Source: Candidatus Sumerlaeota bacterium
Lineage (GTDB): Bacteria > Sumerlaeota > Sumerlaeia > MWCT01 > JAUWMI01
NCBI GenBank assembly: GCA_030613245.1
Contig: JAUWMI010000010.1
Coordinates: forward strand, 1 to 64,000
Direction: 5' to 3'
Length of the DNA: 64,000 nucleotides
Shown: positions 17,320 through 28,270 of the stretch, in pieces
Numbering within the stretch: the stretch's first letter is position 1
Layout of the letters: the number at the start of each line of letters is the position of its first letter
Program-made: the position numbers and the translations under genes
The notes under the pieces: generated by a model
The model's input: the letters and a program-made list of their open reading frames with translations, nothing else
Told to the model about the DNA's origin: nothing
Databases searched by the model: none

Positions 17320-20300
17320 ATGGGGGATGAGCGTTTGGAACTGAGATGCAAGGGAAGAGAGGCGTGGTGGTCGCGGATTGCAGGGCCGTTCGTGGTGGCT
17401 GTGTTGCTAGTGCTCTGCGGAAGTGCACTGGCCGAATCAGACTACCCTGTTCTCTGGCAGAAACGACTTGCCCTGCGGGTAATGAATGATGCTGTGGTAG
17501 CGGATCTCAATGCTGATGGGGAGTACGAAATTGTCCTGTCGGATGTTCGAGGTAACTTGGCTGCCCTTTTTGCATCAAACGGGAAGCGCTACTGGACATC
17601 CAGCGTTTGCCGGGCAGGATTGACTGCGCCGGTGGTGGGTAATTTTACTGGTGACGGGACGTGGGACATAGCAGTGGGTGGAGCAGACGGAAGACTGTAT
17701 TTAGTGGATGGAGCAACGGGCAAGAGTATGGGAAGCTGGCAGGTAGGGAATAGCATTTACAGTGCGCCGACCGTGTTGGCTTTACCTGGTGCAGATCTGA
17801 ATGGTAAGGATGGGCTATTAATCATTGATGGCCAAGGGACGGTTCTCCTGTACGAGATTGATTCCGGAGCGGCAGTGGAGCAATGGCGTTTCGCTACGGC
17901 TGCGCGTGTCACTGCACCCGTCTCGGTGGGCCATGTGAGAAACCAGGAGAAAATGGATGCGGTATTAGGCACTGCGATAGGGGAGATCTGGGTTATTGAC
18001 GTCGGCAGACCGGAGAACGTGCTTAAATATCAGCATCCTGCGGGGATGGTACCTTTGACAATTCTAGCGCTAGGGGATGTGAACGGAGATGGGCTGGATG
18101 AGGTGGTGTTTGGCGATACCAGTGGGAATCTGTATGCCTTGAAGGCGACTGCAGAGGGTCTCCGGCCTGTGTGGAAAGAACGTGCGCTGTTCAATGTGCC
18201 GACGACTGATCCGATATTGACTGACCTGAATAACGATGGGAATGTGGATATTGTGATTGCGACTGCGAAGAGTTTAGTTGCCTTTGATGGAATGACAGGC
18301 TCAAGGCTGTGGCTAAAGGATTATATTTTGCATTTTAGTATGACTACGTCGCTCGGGCTAGTAACTACGGATCAGGCAGAGAGTTTTCTGACGTTCGGGG
18401 ATGAAGAGGGCAACTGGCACGTGGTGAATGGGGTGGATGGTAAAGAGACTGCATATCTTTTGCGCCGGGGTCCGCCTGGGCGGACGCCGCTGGTACTGGA
18501 TGCAACTGGTGATGGGCATGCTGACGTCTTGTTAGTTGCGCCCAATACACGGAAGGTAACGGTGTTTTCGACCCCATTTTCTTTGCCAGGGCGGACTGGG
18601 CTGGTGTGGCAGACGCGCGGGGGAAATCTCGCTCGGAACTGTCGGTGGGATGAAGGGTATTTTGCCAGGATCGCAGCCCAGAACGCCGAGTTACGCCAGC
18701 AGATTGAGATTTCCCTGCAAGCTGCAAAGACGGAGGCGAGTCAGAAGAACTGGGAAGCTGTTCTTTCGGCGTCTGCCGATGTGCTGCGGATTAATCCACG
18801 GCATCGCGAGGCGAGGTGGCTACGGCTGTACGCTTGGGTGCGCTCCCACATTGCACTACTTTTGCTCTCTTGTGTGGCCGGCCTGTCGGTAGTCTTGTGC
18901 GTGATGCTGATCGGGCTTAGAGAGCTGCGGCGCTATCGGACAGTGAAAAAAGCAGATACGGCTGTTACTCAAGATCGCCTGGACGAGGCGGCCAGACTAT
19001 ACCTGAGAGTTCTTGCAAAGGATCCAGTTAATCAACGGGTAAATGTTTCGTTGGCTCTGGTGTTAATCAAGCTGGGTGATTTTGGTCGCGATTCTATTCC
19101 GGTATTTGAGCGGGCGTATCGTGCTCGGTCTGGCGATCCCGCGATACTCAAGGCGCTGGCCACGGCCTACTCACGGGCTGCGCTGGTTGACGATAATGCG
19201 CTGAGAGTTTACCTGGATGCGGTGGAGTTGTCTGAAGAGAGAGGCGTTCTGGAATATCTGATCGGGAAGATTTACGAGCGCAAGAGACAGCTAGAATTGG
19301 CCGCGCGCTATTTTCGGAATGCGCTTCGGGCTGGGTTGGAGCATGATGACGTGTATAGGACTTTGGCTGACGTATATCTACAGCTTGGGTTCCGGACGGC
19401 CCGCAATCTAGCGGTATTCGAGCGTGTCCACCGCGCGAATCCCTCGAATCAAGCATACCTCGAGGCGCTGTGTGACGCATACGTTGATGCGAAAAAGATG
19501 GATGATGGGGCACAACGTATCTACAAGCAAGTGCTTGCGGTGAATCCTAGCTATATCCCTGCAATGCGACAGTTAGCTGAAATTCGGATTCACAACGGTG
19601 CGGTAAAAGAGGCTACAGGATTTGCGCAACAGATTCTGTCTCTTGATCCTGACAACGCGCACGGGCTGTTGCTGTTAAGCCATTGCTATCTGCGTGAAGG
19701 GCGAAATGATCCCGAGGCCCTGGGCATATACGAGCAGGCGCTTGAACATTTTCCAGACGATCATGAGATTCTGAAGACGATAGCGCAGATTTACTTTTCG
19801 CAAAACCGGCTGAATGATGCAGCAGTCGAGCTGTATCATCGATCATATAGTGCCAATCCCAAGGATGTTGTAGTCCTGCTCGCCTTGGCTAGGGTTGCCC
19901 GGGAGAGAAACAACGCAGATCTGGGCATTAAGGTGATTGAACAGCTCAACGCACTGGGTCACTGGTCAAATGATCTGGCATTGCAGCTGGCAGAGGCTTA
20001 CGCACAGAACAATGTCGTGGAGCTGAAAGCCGAACGGGTTTACCGTGAGGCTGTGAAGGCGTTTCCGCACGACACCCGTTACAAGACGCTACTTTCCCAT
20101 GTGTTCCTCAAGCAAGGCAAAACGATTCCAGAAGCCATTGCAATGTATGAAGCAGTCCTGAAATCGAATCCTCTTGACCTGGCATTTGGGCGCCAGTTGC
20201 TGAAGGCGTATAATAAGAACGCACGCTATGAAGATGCTCTTCGGCTGGCTCCGCAGATGTTAAAGGCTTACCCAGACGACAGTGATCTGCAGCGATCGTT

Positions 20301-22134
20301 GGCGTACGCAAATTTGTACTACAACCGGCTGGATGACGCGATTCGCGAGTATCAGACCATTCTTGAGCGAAACCCCACGGATGAGGAGGCGCTTGTGAAT
20401 CTTGCGCTGGCCTTTGCCCAGCAGCGCAAAGTGGACGAGGCCTCAGCGCTTTGCTACCAGCGTGCCTTGAAGATCGCTCCGACAAATGAGAGCCTGCATA
20501 TGATTATGGCCCGTGTGCATGCGCATCGGGGCGATATGGCGTTGAGCGTGGAGGAGTATAAACGGGGACTCCAGGCCAAACCAAAGATTGAGGAGAAGAT
20601 CGCTGCGGATTGTTTGGCGCTACTGGGCCAGCATCCCGAAGCGATAAGATTGCGTTGGTTTCTCTGCCACTTATTGGTTTCCGTAGGGCGTCTTAAAGAG
20701 GCGATCGAGCAGCTCGATGCGATTTTTGAAGATCATCCCGACCAGGTGAAGGAGATCATTGAGTGCCATAGGCAGATTCTGGCAAAGGATCCGCGGAACG
20801 TTGGTGCACACTTGCGCAAAGGGATAATGCTGAAGATTCAGGGACGTCTGGAAGAGGCGCGAGAAGCCATCGAGCGTGCTCATGAACTTCAGACATCGGA
20901 CGCTGACGTGCGCGCAGAGCTCCAGGATCTTTATGAATTCTTGCTGAACGAGCACGAGGATATTGATATCCGTTTTAAGCTAGCACATCTATATTATCAA
21001 GAGGGCGACTACGACAAAGCGATTGGGAATTACCAGAAGGCAGGCCAGGATTACCGGTTGGAGAAGGAGAGCACTAGGATGCTGGGCAAGTGCTTCCTGG
21101 CTAAAGGGATGCTGGATCTGACGTTGCAGGAATTCAAGAAGTTGACGGTTGACAATGAGCTAAAAGACCTTCTCTATGACCTTGCAAGCCGCTACGAGGC
21201 GAAAAATGATCTTGTTGGCGCCAAAACGGTCTACAGGCAGCTGTTTGCGGCGGACATTGATTACAAGAACGTACGCGAGAAACTCGAGGCGCTGGCTGGC
21301 TCAACCAGCGATCCAATAGTGTTTGAGAAGACAACGATCCTGAACAGCTTAAGTGAGGAGGCAAAACGTCGCTACGAACTGCTTGACGAACTGGGACGCG
21401 GCTCAATGGGGATTGTCTATAAGGCGCGTGATAATGAACTGGACGACGTGGTCGCGCTGAAGATTTTGCCCGACAATCTGTCGAACAATCCCGAGGCGGT
21501 AGCCCGATTCAAACAGGAAGCGCGGTCGGCACGCCGCTTAAGTCACCGCAGCATTGTACGCATCCACGACATCGGGGAAGAGATGGGGCGCAAGTACATC
21601 TCCATGGAGTATGTTGACGGGACGAATCTGAAGGACATGTTGCGGAAAAGCGGGAAGTTGCCCTATAAGTCGCTGGTTTTGTATATGCGCCAGATCTGCC
21701 AGGCGCTCTCGTATGCGCACAGCATTGGTATTATTCATCGCGACATCAAGCCGGCGAATATTATGATTACGCGCGACGATCAGTTGAAGATCACGGATTT
21801 CGGCATTGCCAAGATCATGGAGTCGACCGAGGCAACGCTGGCGGGCATGGTAATCGGCACGCCTCTTTATATGTCGCCAGAACAGGTGGAGGGGCGGCCA
21901 GTGGACAATCGAGCGGACATCTATGGGTTCGGAGTTATGTTCTATGAACTGGCATCTGGGGTTGTGCCTTTTGCTGAGGGGGATCTGGCCTATCAGCACT
22001 TGCACGTGGAGCCGAAACCTCTGACGGGCTATCCGCCAGAATTCGTGCAGATCGTTATGAAATGTTTGAAGAAAAAGCGGGAGGAACGGTGGAGCTCGGT
22101 GGACGAAATCCTGTTGAAGCTCGAACAACTATAA
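17320..22134 (+). CDS. Giant beta-propeller / transmembrane / TPR / Ser-Thr kinase protein
   Basis: 1604 residues. A signal or anchor segment (about 22-42, FVVAVLLVLCGSALA) precedes a beta-propeller of VCBS/FG-GAP and PQQ-like repeats (about 45-430; ADLNADGEYEIVLSD, LGDVNGDGLDEVVFG, LTDLNNDGNVDIVIA). A membrane span at about 508-532 is followed by a long TPR array (about 545-1335). The C-terminal Hanks-type kinase (about 1350-1604) looks active: glycine loop LGRGSMG, K1381, HRD 1473-1475, DFG 1493-1495, and SPEQ. The likely topology is an outside propeller and an inside TPR-kinase. In most bacterial kinases of this class the kinase is N-terminal, so this order is unusual. The start is ATG 17320 without a good ribosome site; TTG 17335 after GGGGGA is possible. 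Ligand and targets are unknown. Confidence 0.9.
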   Translation: MGDERLELRCKGREAWWSRIAGPFVVAVLLVLCGSALAESDYPVLWQKRLALRVMNDAVVADLNADGEYEIVLSDVRGNLAALFASNGKRYWTSSVCRAGLTAPVVGNFTGDGTWDIAVGGADGRLYLVDGATGKSMGSWQVGNSIYSAPTVLALPGADLNGKDGLLIIDGQGTVLLYEIDSGAAVEQWRFATAARVTAPVSVGHVRNQEKMDAVLGTAIGEIWVIDVGRPENVLKYQHPAGMVPLTILALGDVNGDGLDEVVFGDTSGNLYALKATAEGLRPVWKERALFNVPTTDPILTDLNNDGNVDIVIATAKSLVAFDGMTGSRLWLKDYILHFSMTTSLGLVTTDQAESFLTFGDEEGNWHVVNGVDGKETAYLLRRGPPGRTPLVLDATGDGHADVLLVAPNTRKVTVFSTPFSLPGRTGLVWQTRGGNLARNCRWDEGYFARIAAQNAELRQQIEISLQAAKTEASQKNWEAVLSASADVLRINPRHREARWLRLYAWVRSHIALLLLSCVAGLSVVLCVMLIGLRELRRYRTVKKADTAVTQDRLDEAARLYLRVLAKDPVNQRVNVSLALVLIKLGDFGRDSIPVFERAYRARSGDPAILKALATAYSRAALVDDNALRVYLDAVELSEERGVLEYLIGKIYERKRQLELAARYFRNALRAGLEHDDVYRTLADVYLQLGFRTARNLAVFERVHRANPSNQAYLEALCDAYVDAKKMDDGAQRIYKQVLAVNPSYIPAMRQLAEIRIHNGAVKEATGFAQQILSLDPDNAHGLLLLSHCYLREGRNDPEALGIYEQALEHFPDDHEILKTIAQIYFSQNRLNDAAVELYHRSYSANPKDVVVLLALARVARERNNADLGIKVIEQLNALGHWSNDLALQLAEAYAQNNVVELKAERVYREAVKAFPHDTRYKTLLSHVFLKQGKTIPEAIAMYEAVLKSNPLDLAFGRQLLKAYNKNARYEDALRLAPQMLKAYPDDSDLQRSLAYANLYYNRLDDAIREYQTILERNPTDEEALVNLALAFAQQRKVDEASALCYQRALKIAPTNESLHMIMARVHAHRGDMALSVEEYKRGLQAKPKIEEKIAADCLALLGQHPEAIRLRWFLCHLLVSVGRLKEAIEQLDAIFEDHPDQVKEIIECHRQILAKDPRNVGAHLRKGIMLKIQGRLEEAREAIERAHELQTSDADVRAELQDLYEFLLNEHEDIDIRFKLAHLYYQEGDYDKAIGNYQKAGQDYRLEKESTRMLGKCFLAKGMLDLTLQEFKKLTVDNELKDLLYDLASRYEAKNDLVGAKTVYRQLFAADIDYKNVREKLEALAGSTSDPIVFEKTTILNSLSEEAKRRYELLDELGRGSMGIVYKARDNELDDVVALKILPDNLSNNPEAVARFKQEARSARRLSHRSIVRIHDIGEEMGRKYISMEYVDGTNLKDMLRKSGKLPYKSLVLYMRQICQALSYAHSIGIIHRDIKPANIMITRDDQLKITDFGIAKIMESTEATLAGMVIGTPLYMSPEQVEGRPVDNRADIYGFGVMFYELASGVVPFAEGDLAYQHLHVEPKPLTGYPPEFVQIVMKCLKKKREERWSSVDEILLKLEQL

Positions 22135-22323
22135 CCCTCACCAGAGGGCGGGGATGGAATCCCACAAGAAGAATCTTCGAATTGTGACCCGGCGTATCTG
22201 CGGTACATTCGCAGTAGCGGTTCGGAAATAAAGCGGGAACGATCGAAGCTACGTCTGGTTCGGTTGAATTGCCGCACGATGTGGTGTGGGTACTTGAGCG
22301 GTTTTTTCGAAAGAGGCTGATAC

Positions 22324-22983
22324 ATGGGACAGCGGATAGCTAGGTGGCGAGGATTCGGGGCACTGGTGAGTCTAGCAGTAGTTATGGTGTGGGCTGGCGG
22401 GTGTCATCGGCAAAGGGGGCTTCGTCAGCTTCCGGAGGCGGTCAGGATTGCTGTGCTAGATTTTGACGTGCCCGAGATCTTTAACACCGCGAAGGAAATT
22501 CGAGGATGGTGGTTTGGCGCACACGATATTTATCGTAATCCATATGCGGGCGAAGCCTTCGCGGATGTTCTGGCGCGGCGACTGCGGCAGTTGGCCTTTG
22601 TTGACGTTTACTCGCGCAAAGACCTGAAGGTCTACATAGTGATGCAGAGGAACCGAGTGATGAGGGCGTATCCTCAGCTATCAGAGAAGCAGATTGAGGA
22701 GCTACTGGAGCAGATCGAGCCATGGGAGTGGGGGAAGGATTTGGGTGTAGACAAGGTGATCAAGGGGAAATTGCTGGTTGGCCGAACCGTACATAATCGC
22801 ACTATTCACTGGTGGTATAGTTCAGTGGAGGCACAGATTCAGCTGATTGATGCTGAGACTGGGTCTATTGACTGGGAGACAACGGTGCACAGCACCAAGC
22901 AGTTTGCGTCGCAGCAGCGCACCCAGGAGCGGCTGGCAGATCGTTTCGTGCGACAACTCAAGAAGCGACACCTCCTTGAGTAA
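22324..22983 (+). CDS. CsgG/LpoB-like lipoprotein of unknown role
   Basis: 219 residues with an N-terminal signal and lipobox-like WAGGC (C27). The mature part has the layout of CsgG/LpoB-type outer-membrane lipoproteins: first strand [10 protein letters not shown] (about 40-49), [21 protein letters not shown] (in part [10 protein letters not shown], about 78-87), then [11 protein letters not shown] and [16 protein letters not shown] (about 167-182). Such proteins form secretion pores or activate penicillin-binding proteins; nothing here decides between them. It lies between the giant kinase gene and hslU, with 64 nt to hslU. Confidence 0.65.
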   Translation: MGQRIARWRGFGALVSLAVVMVWAGGCHRQRGLRQLPEAVRIAVLDFDVPEIFNTAKEIRGWWFGAHDIYRNPYAGEAFADVLARRLRQLAFVDVYSRKDLKVYIVMQRNRVMRAYPQLSEKQIEELLEQIEPWEWGKDLGVDKVIKGKLLVGRTVHNRTIHWWYSSVEAQIQLIDAETGSIDWETTVHSTKQFASQQRTQERLADRFVRQLKKRHLLE

Positions 22984-23047
22984 GGGCCGGACAACAGCTA
23001 AGGATATCGAGAACCGTGCAAGGCAGATGCCTTGCGTGCGTGAGGTG

Positions 23048-24469
23048 ATGACGTTGACAAACATGGATAAGGGGCTCAAACCCAAAGAGATAGTTCAGGC
23101 GCTGGACAAGTACATTATCGGTCAATATCGGGCGAAGAAGATGGTTGCCATTGCGTTGCGGAATCGAGCGCGGCGCAAGGAGCTTTCCGAGGAGCTGCGT
23201 GACGAGGTGAGTCCGAAGAACATCATCATGATCGGCCCAACGGGTGTGGGCAAGACGGAGATTGCGCGGCGACTGTCGCGCCTGGCGCAATCGCCGTTTG
23301 TAAAGGTAGAGGCGACGAAATACACGGAAGTCGGGTATGTTGGGCGCGACGTGGAGAGTATGATACGCGACCTGACGGATATAGCGGTGAATATGGTACG
23401 CGAGGAGCGGACCGGGGAAGTTCTAGACAAGGCTAAGAAACACACAGAGGAACGGCTGCTGGATTTGCTGCTGCCTGCTCCGCCGACTATCAGGCGTGTT
23501 GTACGGCGACGCAACGGCAAAGAGACAGAGACGTACGACGTAGATGAGCCGGCTGAAGGGGAGGCATTGACGCCGCACCAGAAGTGGATGCGCAATCGCG
23601 GGAAACTGCGTGCGAAGCTGCGCGATGGCAAGCTTGAGGATCGCGAGGTTGAGTTCGAGATAAGGGCGACATCGGCCCCGATGATTGCGGGATTTTCGAT
23701 TGGCACGGGCATAGAAGAGATGGGACTGGATTTGAAGAATTTTTTTGACAAGGTAATGCCGCCGAAGACGAAGCAACTAAGAATGCTGATCAGTGAAGCA
23801 CGCCGTGTCCTGACCGACGAAGAGGTAGAGAATCTCCTTGACATGGACAAGATTATCAAGGATGCACTCACGCGCGTGCAGGAATCGGGGATTGTCTTCA
23901 TTGACGAGTTCGACAAGATTGCGGGCCGGGGCACGGCGTACGGCCCTGACGTATCAAGAGAAGGTGTGCAGCGCGACATCCTTCCGATCGTTGAGGGCAC
24001 AACTGTGTTTACGAAATACGGGATGGTATCGTCGGATCACATTCTGTTCATTGCTGCAGGTGCGTTTCATCAGACGAAGCCGGCGGATTTAATTCCGGAG
24101 TTGCAGGGGCGTTTTCCGCTGCGTGTTGAATTGAGTTCTTTGACGGTGGAGGATTTCAAGCGAATTCTCACTGAGCCGGCAAATGCTCTGGTGAAGCAAT
24201 ACCAGGCTCTGCTGGCTACTGAAGGGATCGAACTGGTTTTTACAGACGACGGCATTGTGGAGATTGCGGAGTCGGCCTACAGGGTGAATTTGCAGTCGGA
24301 GAACATAGGTGCGCGCCGGCTCTATACGGTCATGGAGAAGATTCTTGAGGATATTTCATTTGAGGCCCCAGATTTGCCAGAGAAAAGGGTGGTTATTGAT
24401 CGGCAGTACGTACAGAATACGCTGAAGGATATTCTCAAAGATGAGGATCTAAGCAAATTTATTCTCTAG
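23048..24469 (+). CDS. hslU: ATP-dependent protease ATPase subunit HslU (ClpY)
   Basis: 473 residues from ATG 23048; TTG 23054 (GAGGTG 6 nt upstream) and ATG 23063 are alternative starts. HslU is the AAA+ unfoldase that feeds substrates to the HslV peptidase. Walker A is GPTGVGKTE (about 63-71), followed by the pore motif in [12 protein letters not shown] (GYVG). An I-domain runs about 110-230, Walker B is [11 protein letters not shown] (about 283-293), and the arginine-rich RFPLRVEL segment follows. The C-terminal tail EDLSKFIL is the canonical HslV-activating peptide, so a partner hslV should exist although it is not adjacent. eno follows 37 nt downstream. Confidence 0.97.
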   Translation: MTLTNMDKGLKPKEIVQALDKYIIGQYRAKKMVAIALRNRARRKELSEELRDEVSPKNIIMIGPTGVGKTEIARRLSRLAQSPFVKVEATKYTEVGYVGRDVESMIRDLTDIAVNMVREERTGEVLDKAKKHTEERLLDLLLPAPPTIRRVVRRRNGKETETYDVDEPAEGEALTPHQKWMRNRGKLRAKLRDGKLEDREVEFEIRATSAPMIAGFSIGTGIEEMGLDLKNFFDKVMPPKTKQLRMLISEARRVLTDEEVENLLDMDKIIKDALTRVQESGIVFIDEFDKIAGRGTAYGPDVSREGVQRDILPIVEGTTVFTKYGMVSSDHILFIAAGAFHQTKPADLIPELQGRFPLRVELSSLTVEDFKRILTEPANALVKQYQALLATEGIELVFTDDGIVEIAESAYRVNLQSENIGARRLYTVMEKILEDISFEAPDLPEKRVVIDRQYVQNTLKDILKDEDLSKFIL

Positions 24470-24506
24470 GCATGTACAAATAGTTTTGGGCAGGAGGAGT
24501 GGTTGA

Positions 24507-25820
<1,314 letters not shown>

Positions 25821-26205
25821 GCCGCAGGGATCAAGTCTTGACGCGAAGTCGCGGTGATAATCTGAAGGCGCTAGTGTGCTGACTCATTGACTTTGTCTAT
25901 AGCGGCTGGCACGGTCCTGAAGGATTTTGTAATATCGGCTAGTGCATGGCCAAGGTTATTTTGACGGATACGTGCCCGCCAGTGGCGCATAGTCGGGAAA
26001 GCATCCTCCTGCATTAAAAGGCGAAAGATTTTGTAGGGGCACGCCGCGGCGTGCCCCTACATGCTCTCGAACAGTCCGTCATTGTTCCTATGTGCAACTG
26101 CAATCTCAGCGCGATGGCATGCGTATCCTCGATCTGCTGTAGGTAATCAGCAGAGGATTTCAGACTGCCATGTATGGTGAATGGAAACAGGCCAGGGGGA
26201 CTTTC
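25821..26205. other. Intergenic region downstream of eno
   Basis: About 385 nt holding the palindromic element at 26032-26061. No terminator with a T-run follows eno, though the palindrome could act as one in part. An in-frame ATG at 26170 precedes the better start of the next gene at 26206. Confidence 0.5.
26032..26061. repeat. Perfect 30-bp palindromic intergenic element (GTAGGGGC family), copy 2
   Basis: TGTAGGGGCACGCCG (26032-26046) is followed directly by its reverse complement CGGCGTGCCCCTACA (26047-26061). There is no loop and no mismatch. It is related to the element at 9768-9801 by the outer GTAGGGGC motif. Confidence 0.8.
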
Positions 26206-27000
26206 ATGGCGGAGTTGATACGTGTCAGGCACTGGTACCTGGTCTGGCTTGTATTGCTCGGACTGGGGGCGTGTGCCACGCAGCCGATTGTGATACGAGA
26301 AATCATAACGGTCACGGGCAGAGGATACGCTCGCGATTTTGTAGCACCGGTAATTGAGACGCCATCGCGATATGTGAAGAATCTCTGGGCAAATTTGTCT
26401 ATTGAAGCGAGGGGCACGGCGAAGCCACAGGCCGTCATTGCAAATCCGCTGCAGCGCAAGTTAATGGGGCAACTGCACGCCAGGAGTAATGCCAAGCGTG
26501 CGCTGGCGCAGAAAGTGGAAGAGTTAAGAGTAACAGAAGATATCACACTGGCTGAGTACCTGCAGACTTATCCTGCTCTTCGCCCGCAGGTCGAAGCGCT
26601 CATTGGGAATGCTGATATCGTCCGGGAAGACGAGCTGCCTGATGGCATCTGGAGTGTGCGTGTGAAGTTGAAGTTGGCTGCGCTGGCAGAGCTGATCGAA
26701 CCTCAGAAATTGCCAGAGTCGAGCAAGCAGAAGCAGACGCTCCCGCAGACAACTCGGGAGAAGGCAGAAACGCAGGCAATCTGGAATGCACGCGACAGGC
26801 TCCTGTACTATATCGCAGGACTTGAAATTCAATCCGGGACAACAGTTTCCGAATGGATGCGGCGAAATCCGAGGTTATACCAGCACGTGCGGGCTATGGT
26901 GCAAAATGCTCCAATTGTTGATACGCGTTACTCAGGCGATGAGATCTGTGAGGTGGATTTAGAATTTAATATCGCTGAGATTCGTGCACTGCTCCATTAA
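26206..27000 (+). CDS. Lipoprotein with two LPP20-like repeats
   Basis: 264 residues. The start is ATG 26206, with AGGGGGA 5 nt upstream. Lipobox LGAC (20-23) predicts lipidation at C23. The mature protein has two similar halves. The first (about 90-190) has RSNAKRALAQKVEELRV, then YLQTYPALRPQVEALIGNA, then strands ending VRVKLKLAALAELI. The second (about 190-264) has IWNARDRLLYYIAGLEI, WMRRNPRLYQHVRAMVQNA and CEVDLEFNIAEIRALL. This helix-then-strand pattern recalls LPP20/FlgT-N-like lipoproteins, a low-confidence match. The role is unknown; it probably sits on the inner face of the outer membrane. Confidence 0.65.
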   Translation: MAELIRVRHWYLVWLVLLGLGACATQPIVIREIITVTGRGYARDFVAPVIETPSRYVKNLWANLSIEARGTAKPQAVIANPLQRKLMGQLHARSNAKRALAQKVEELRVTEDITLAEYLQTYPALRPQVEALIGNADIVREDELPDGIWSVRVKLKLAALAELIEPQKLPESSKQKQTLPQTTREKAETQAIWNARDRLLYYIAGLEIQSGTTVSEWMRRNPRLYQHVRAMVQNAPIVDTRYSGDEICEVDLEFNIAEIRALLH

Positions 27001-27054
27001 GTGTTTTAGAGATATAGATTGTTAAAAAGCATGTCCTGTTGTACTTTGTGATCT

Positions 27055-27663
27055 ATGAAACCTATTATTCTTGCCTCAAGCTCACCTCGCCGAATTGAAC
27101 TTCTAAAAGCCACGGGCTTGAAGTTCGAGATTCAGCCGAGCGCGATTGACGAAGGCCAGATCAGTCTTGTGCGGCCGCGCGACCGGGCTATCAAGGCTGC
27201 TCTTCTCAAGGCGAACGCGGTGGCCACGAGCCTTGGCACAGGCGTGGTGATTGGTGCTGATACCATTGTGTGCCTCGGAGACAAGATTTACGGTAAGCCG
27301 GCTGACCGCCTGAGTGCTGAGCAGATGCTACGCTCGCTGAGCGGTCAGACGCATTGTGTGATTACCGGCCTGGCGATCCGCGAAGTGCAACATTCGACTG
27401 CGTTCCTGGATGCTGTGGAAACTCGGGTAAAGATGCGGCACATTTCGGACGAGGAGCTGCAGTGGTATCTGGATTCAGGGGAGCCTTTTGATAAAGCAGG
27501 CGCGTATGGTATCCAGGGGCTTGCCGGAAAATTTGTGGAGCACATAGAAGGATGTTACTTCAATGTGGTGGGACTTCCTTTGCCACGCCTGATTGAAATG
27601 CTGTCGCAATTCATTGATACCTCATCGCTCACTATTCCTGATAAGTTCTATCGGTCGGAGTAG
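27055..27663 (+). CDS. maf: Maf family nucleoside-triphosphate pyrophosphatase
   Basis: 202 residues. Maf proteins hydrolyse dTTP, UTP or modified nucleotides to monophosphates and pyrophosphate. Signatures: LASSSPRRIELLK (6-18), VIGADTIVCLGDKIYGKPAD (about 63-82), SGQTHCVITG and DKAGAYGIQGLAGKFV (about 145-160). It is a complete single-domain protein. The start is ATG 27055 without a strong ribosome site. The gene is convergent with the small membrane protein gene, and repeat copy 2 lies in the gap between them. Confidence 0.95.
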   Translation: MKPIILASSSPRRIELLKATGLKFEIQPSAIDEGQISLVRPRDRAIKAALLKANAVATSLGTGVVIGADTIVCLGDKIYGKPADRLSAEQMLRSLSGQTHCVITGLAIREVQHSTAFLDAVETRVKMRHISDEELQWYLDSGEPFDKAGAYGIQGLAGKFVEHIEGCYFNVVGLPLPRLIEMLSQFIDTSSLTIPDKFYRSE

Positions 27664-27689
27664 GACGTACAATAGACCCACCATGAGAG

Positions 27690-27763
27690 AAGGCGAAGAA
27701 TCTTAATAATGAGATCCTTCACTTCGTTCAGGATGACGGGTCAGAAACTCTCCGACCCGTCAA
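27690..27763. repeat. Dispersed palindromic (MITE-like) element, copy 2 (short form)
   Basis: TTAATAATGAGATCCTTCAC (27703-27722) and the adjoining GGATGAC...GACCCGTCAA (27731-27763) match copy 1 at 1393-1412 and 1445-1477. The terminal hairpin GACGGGTC/GACCCGTC is identical. The left half of copy 1 is missing. Like copy 1 it lies between two convergent genes, and its right end touches the stop codon of the minus-strand gene. Confidence 0.75.
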
Positions 27764-28138
27764 CTACTTATCAAATATCTCGGGTTTGTGGTCTTGCGCA
27801 CGAGATTTATACTGGTCTTGTTGCGTGGAGAGTTTAAGACGATAGCGGCGGATGATGAGTCCACCGACAATTCCGAGGATAAGGAACAGGATAAGGTTTA
27901 TCACGAGAGCGCGCACACTATCCAGGCCGTAGATATTTTCAATGGCGTTATAGACAGACCAGAAGAGCAGATTCAGAGGCCCAGCGGCTCCGCCAAGCAC
28001 AAGCCATAACCTGGCTTCACCGGTCCAGATTCTCTCGCGCAGGAGCGCAACCAGAATGACCACAATAGATGGTGTTAGAAATGCCAGCATGAAGAACAGA
28101 AAGTTGATAAAGCCCTCGTTGAGTATTAGCTTCAGCAT
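27764..28138 (-). CDS. Small predicted membrane protein, unknown function
   Basis: 124 residues with three hydrophobic segments (about 10-32, 44-64 and 75-96), the last including NLILFLILGIVGGLII. A charged tail (about 97-124) begins RRYRLK. Distribution of Arg/Lys suggests the tail is cytoplasmic. No family is recognised. Its stop codon abuts repeat copy 2, so the C-terminus may be recent or truncated. No good ribosome site lies before ATG 28138, so I hold it with moderate confidence. argS lies upstream on the same strand, 132 nt away. Confidence 0.55.
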   Translation of the reverse strand: MLKLILNEGFINFLFFMLAFLTPSIVVILVALLRERIWTGEARLWLVLGGAAGPLNLLFWSVYNAIENIYGLDSVRALVINLILFLILGIVGGLIIRRYRLKLSTQQDQYKSRAQDHKPEIFDK

Positions 28139-28270
28139 CGAGCTTACTTACTCCCCAGTGGACTGATTATTTAAACTCAATATCCTACTCCCCAGGCCTT
28201 TACATCTTCCTAAACAGCACTTCCTCAGGAGCTAAAGCAATATAAAAACGCGCAGCGACGTATTCGATAG

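Noticed and set aside
23122-24000. 292-codon minus-strand frame, rich in Ser/Arg, opposite hslU
   Set aside because: Composition is that of an antisense shadow of a well-conserved gene.
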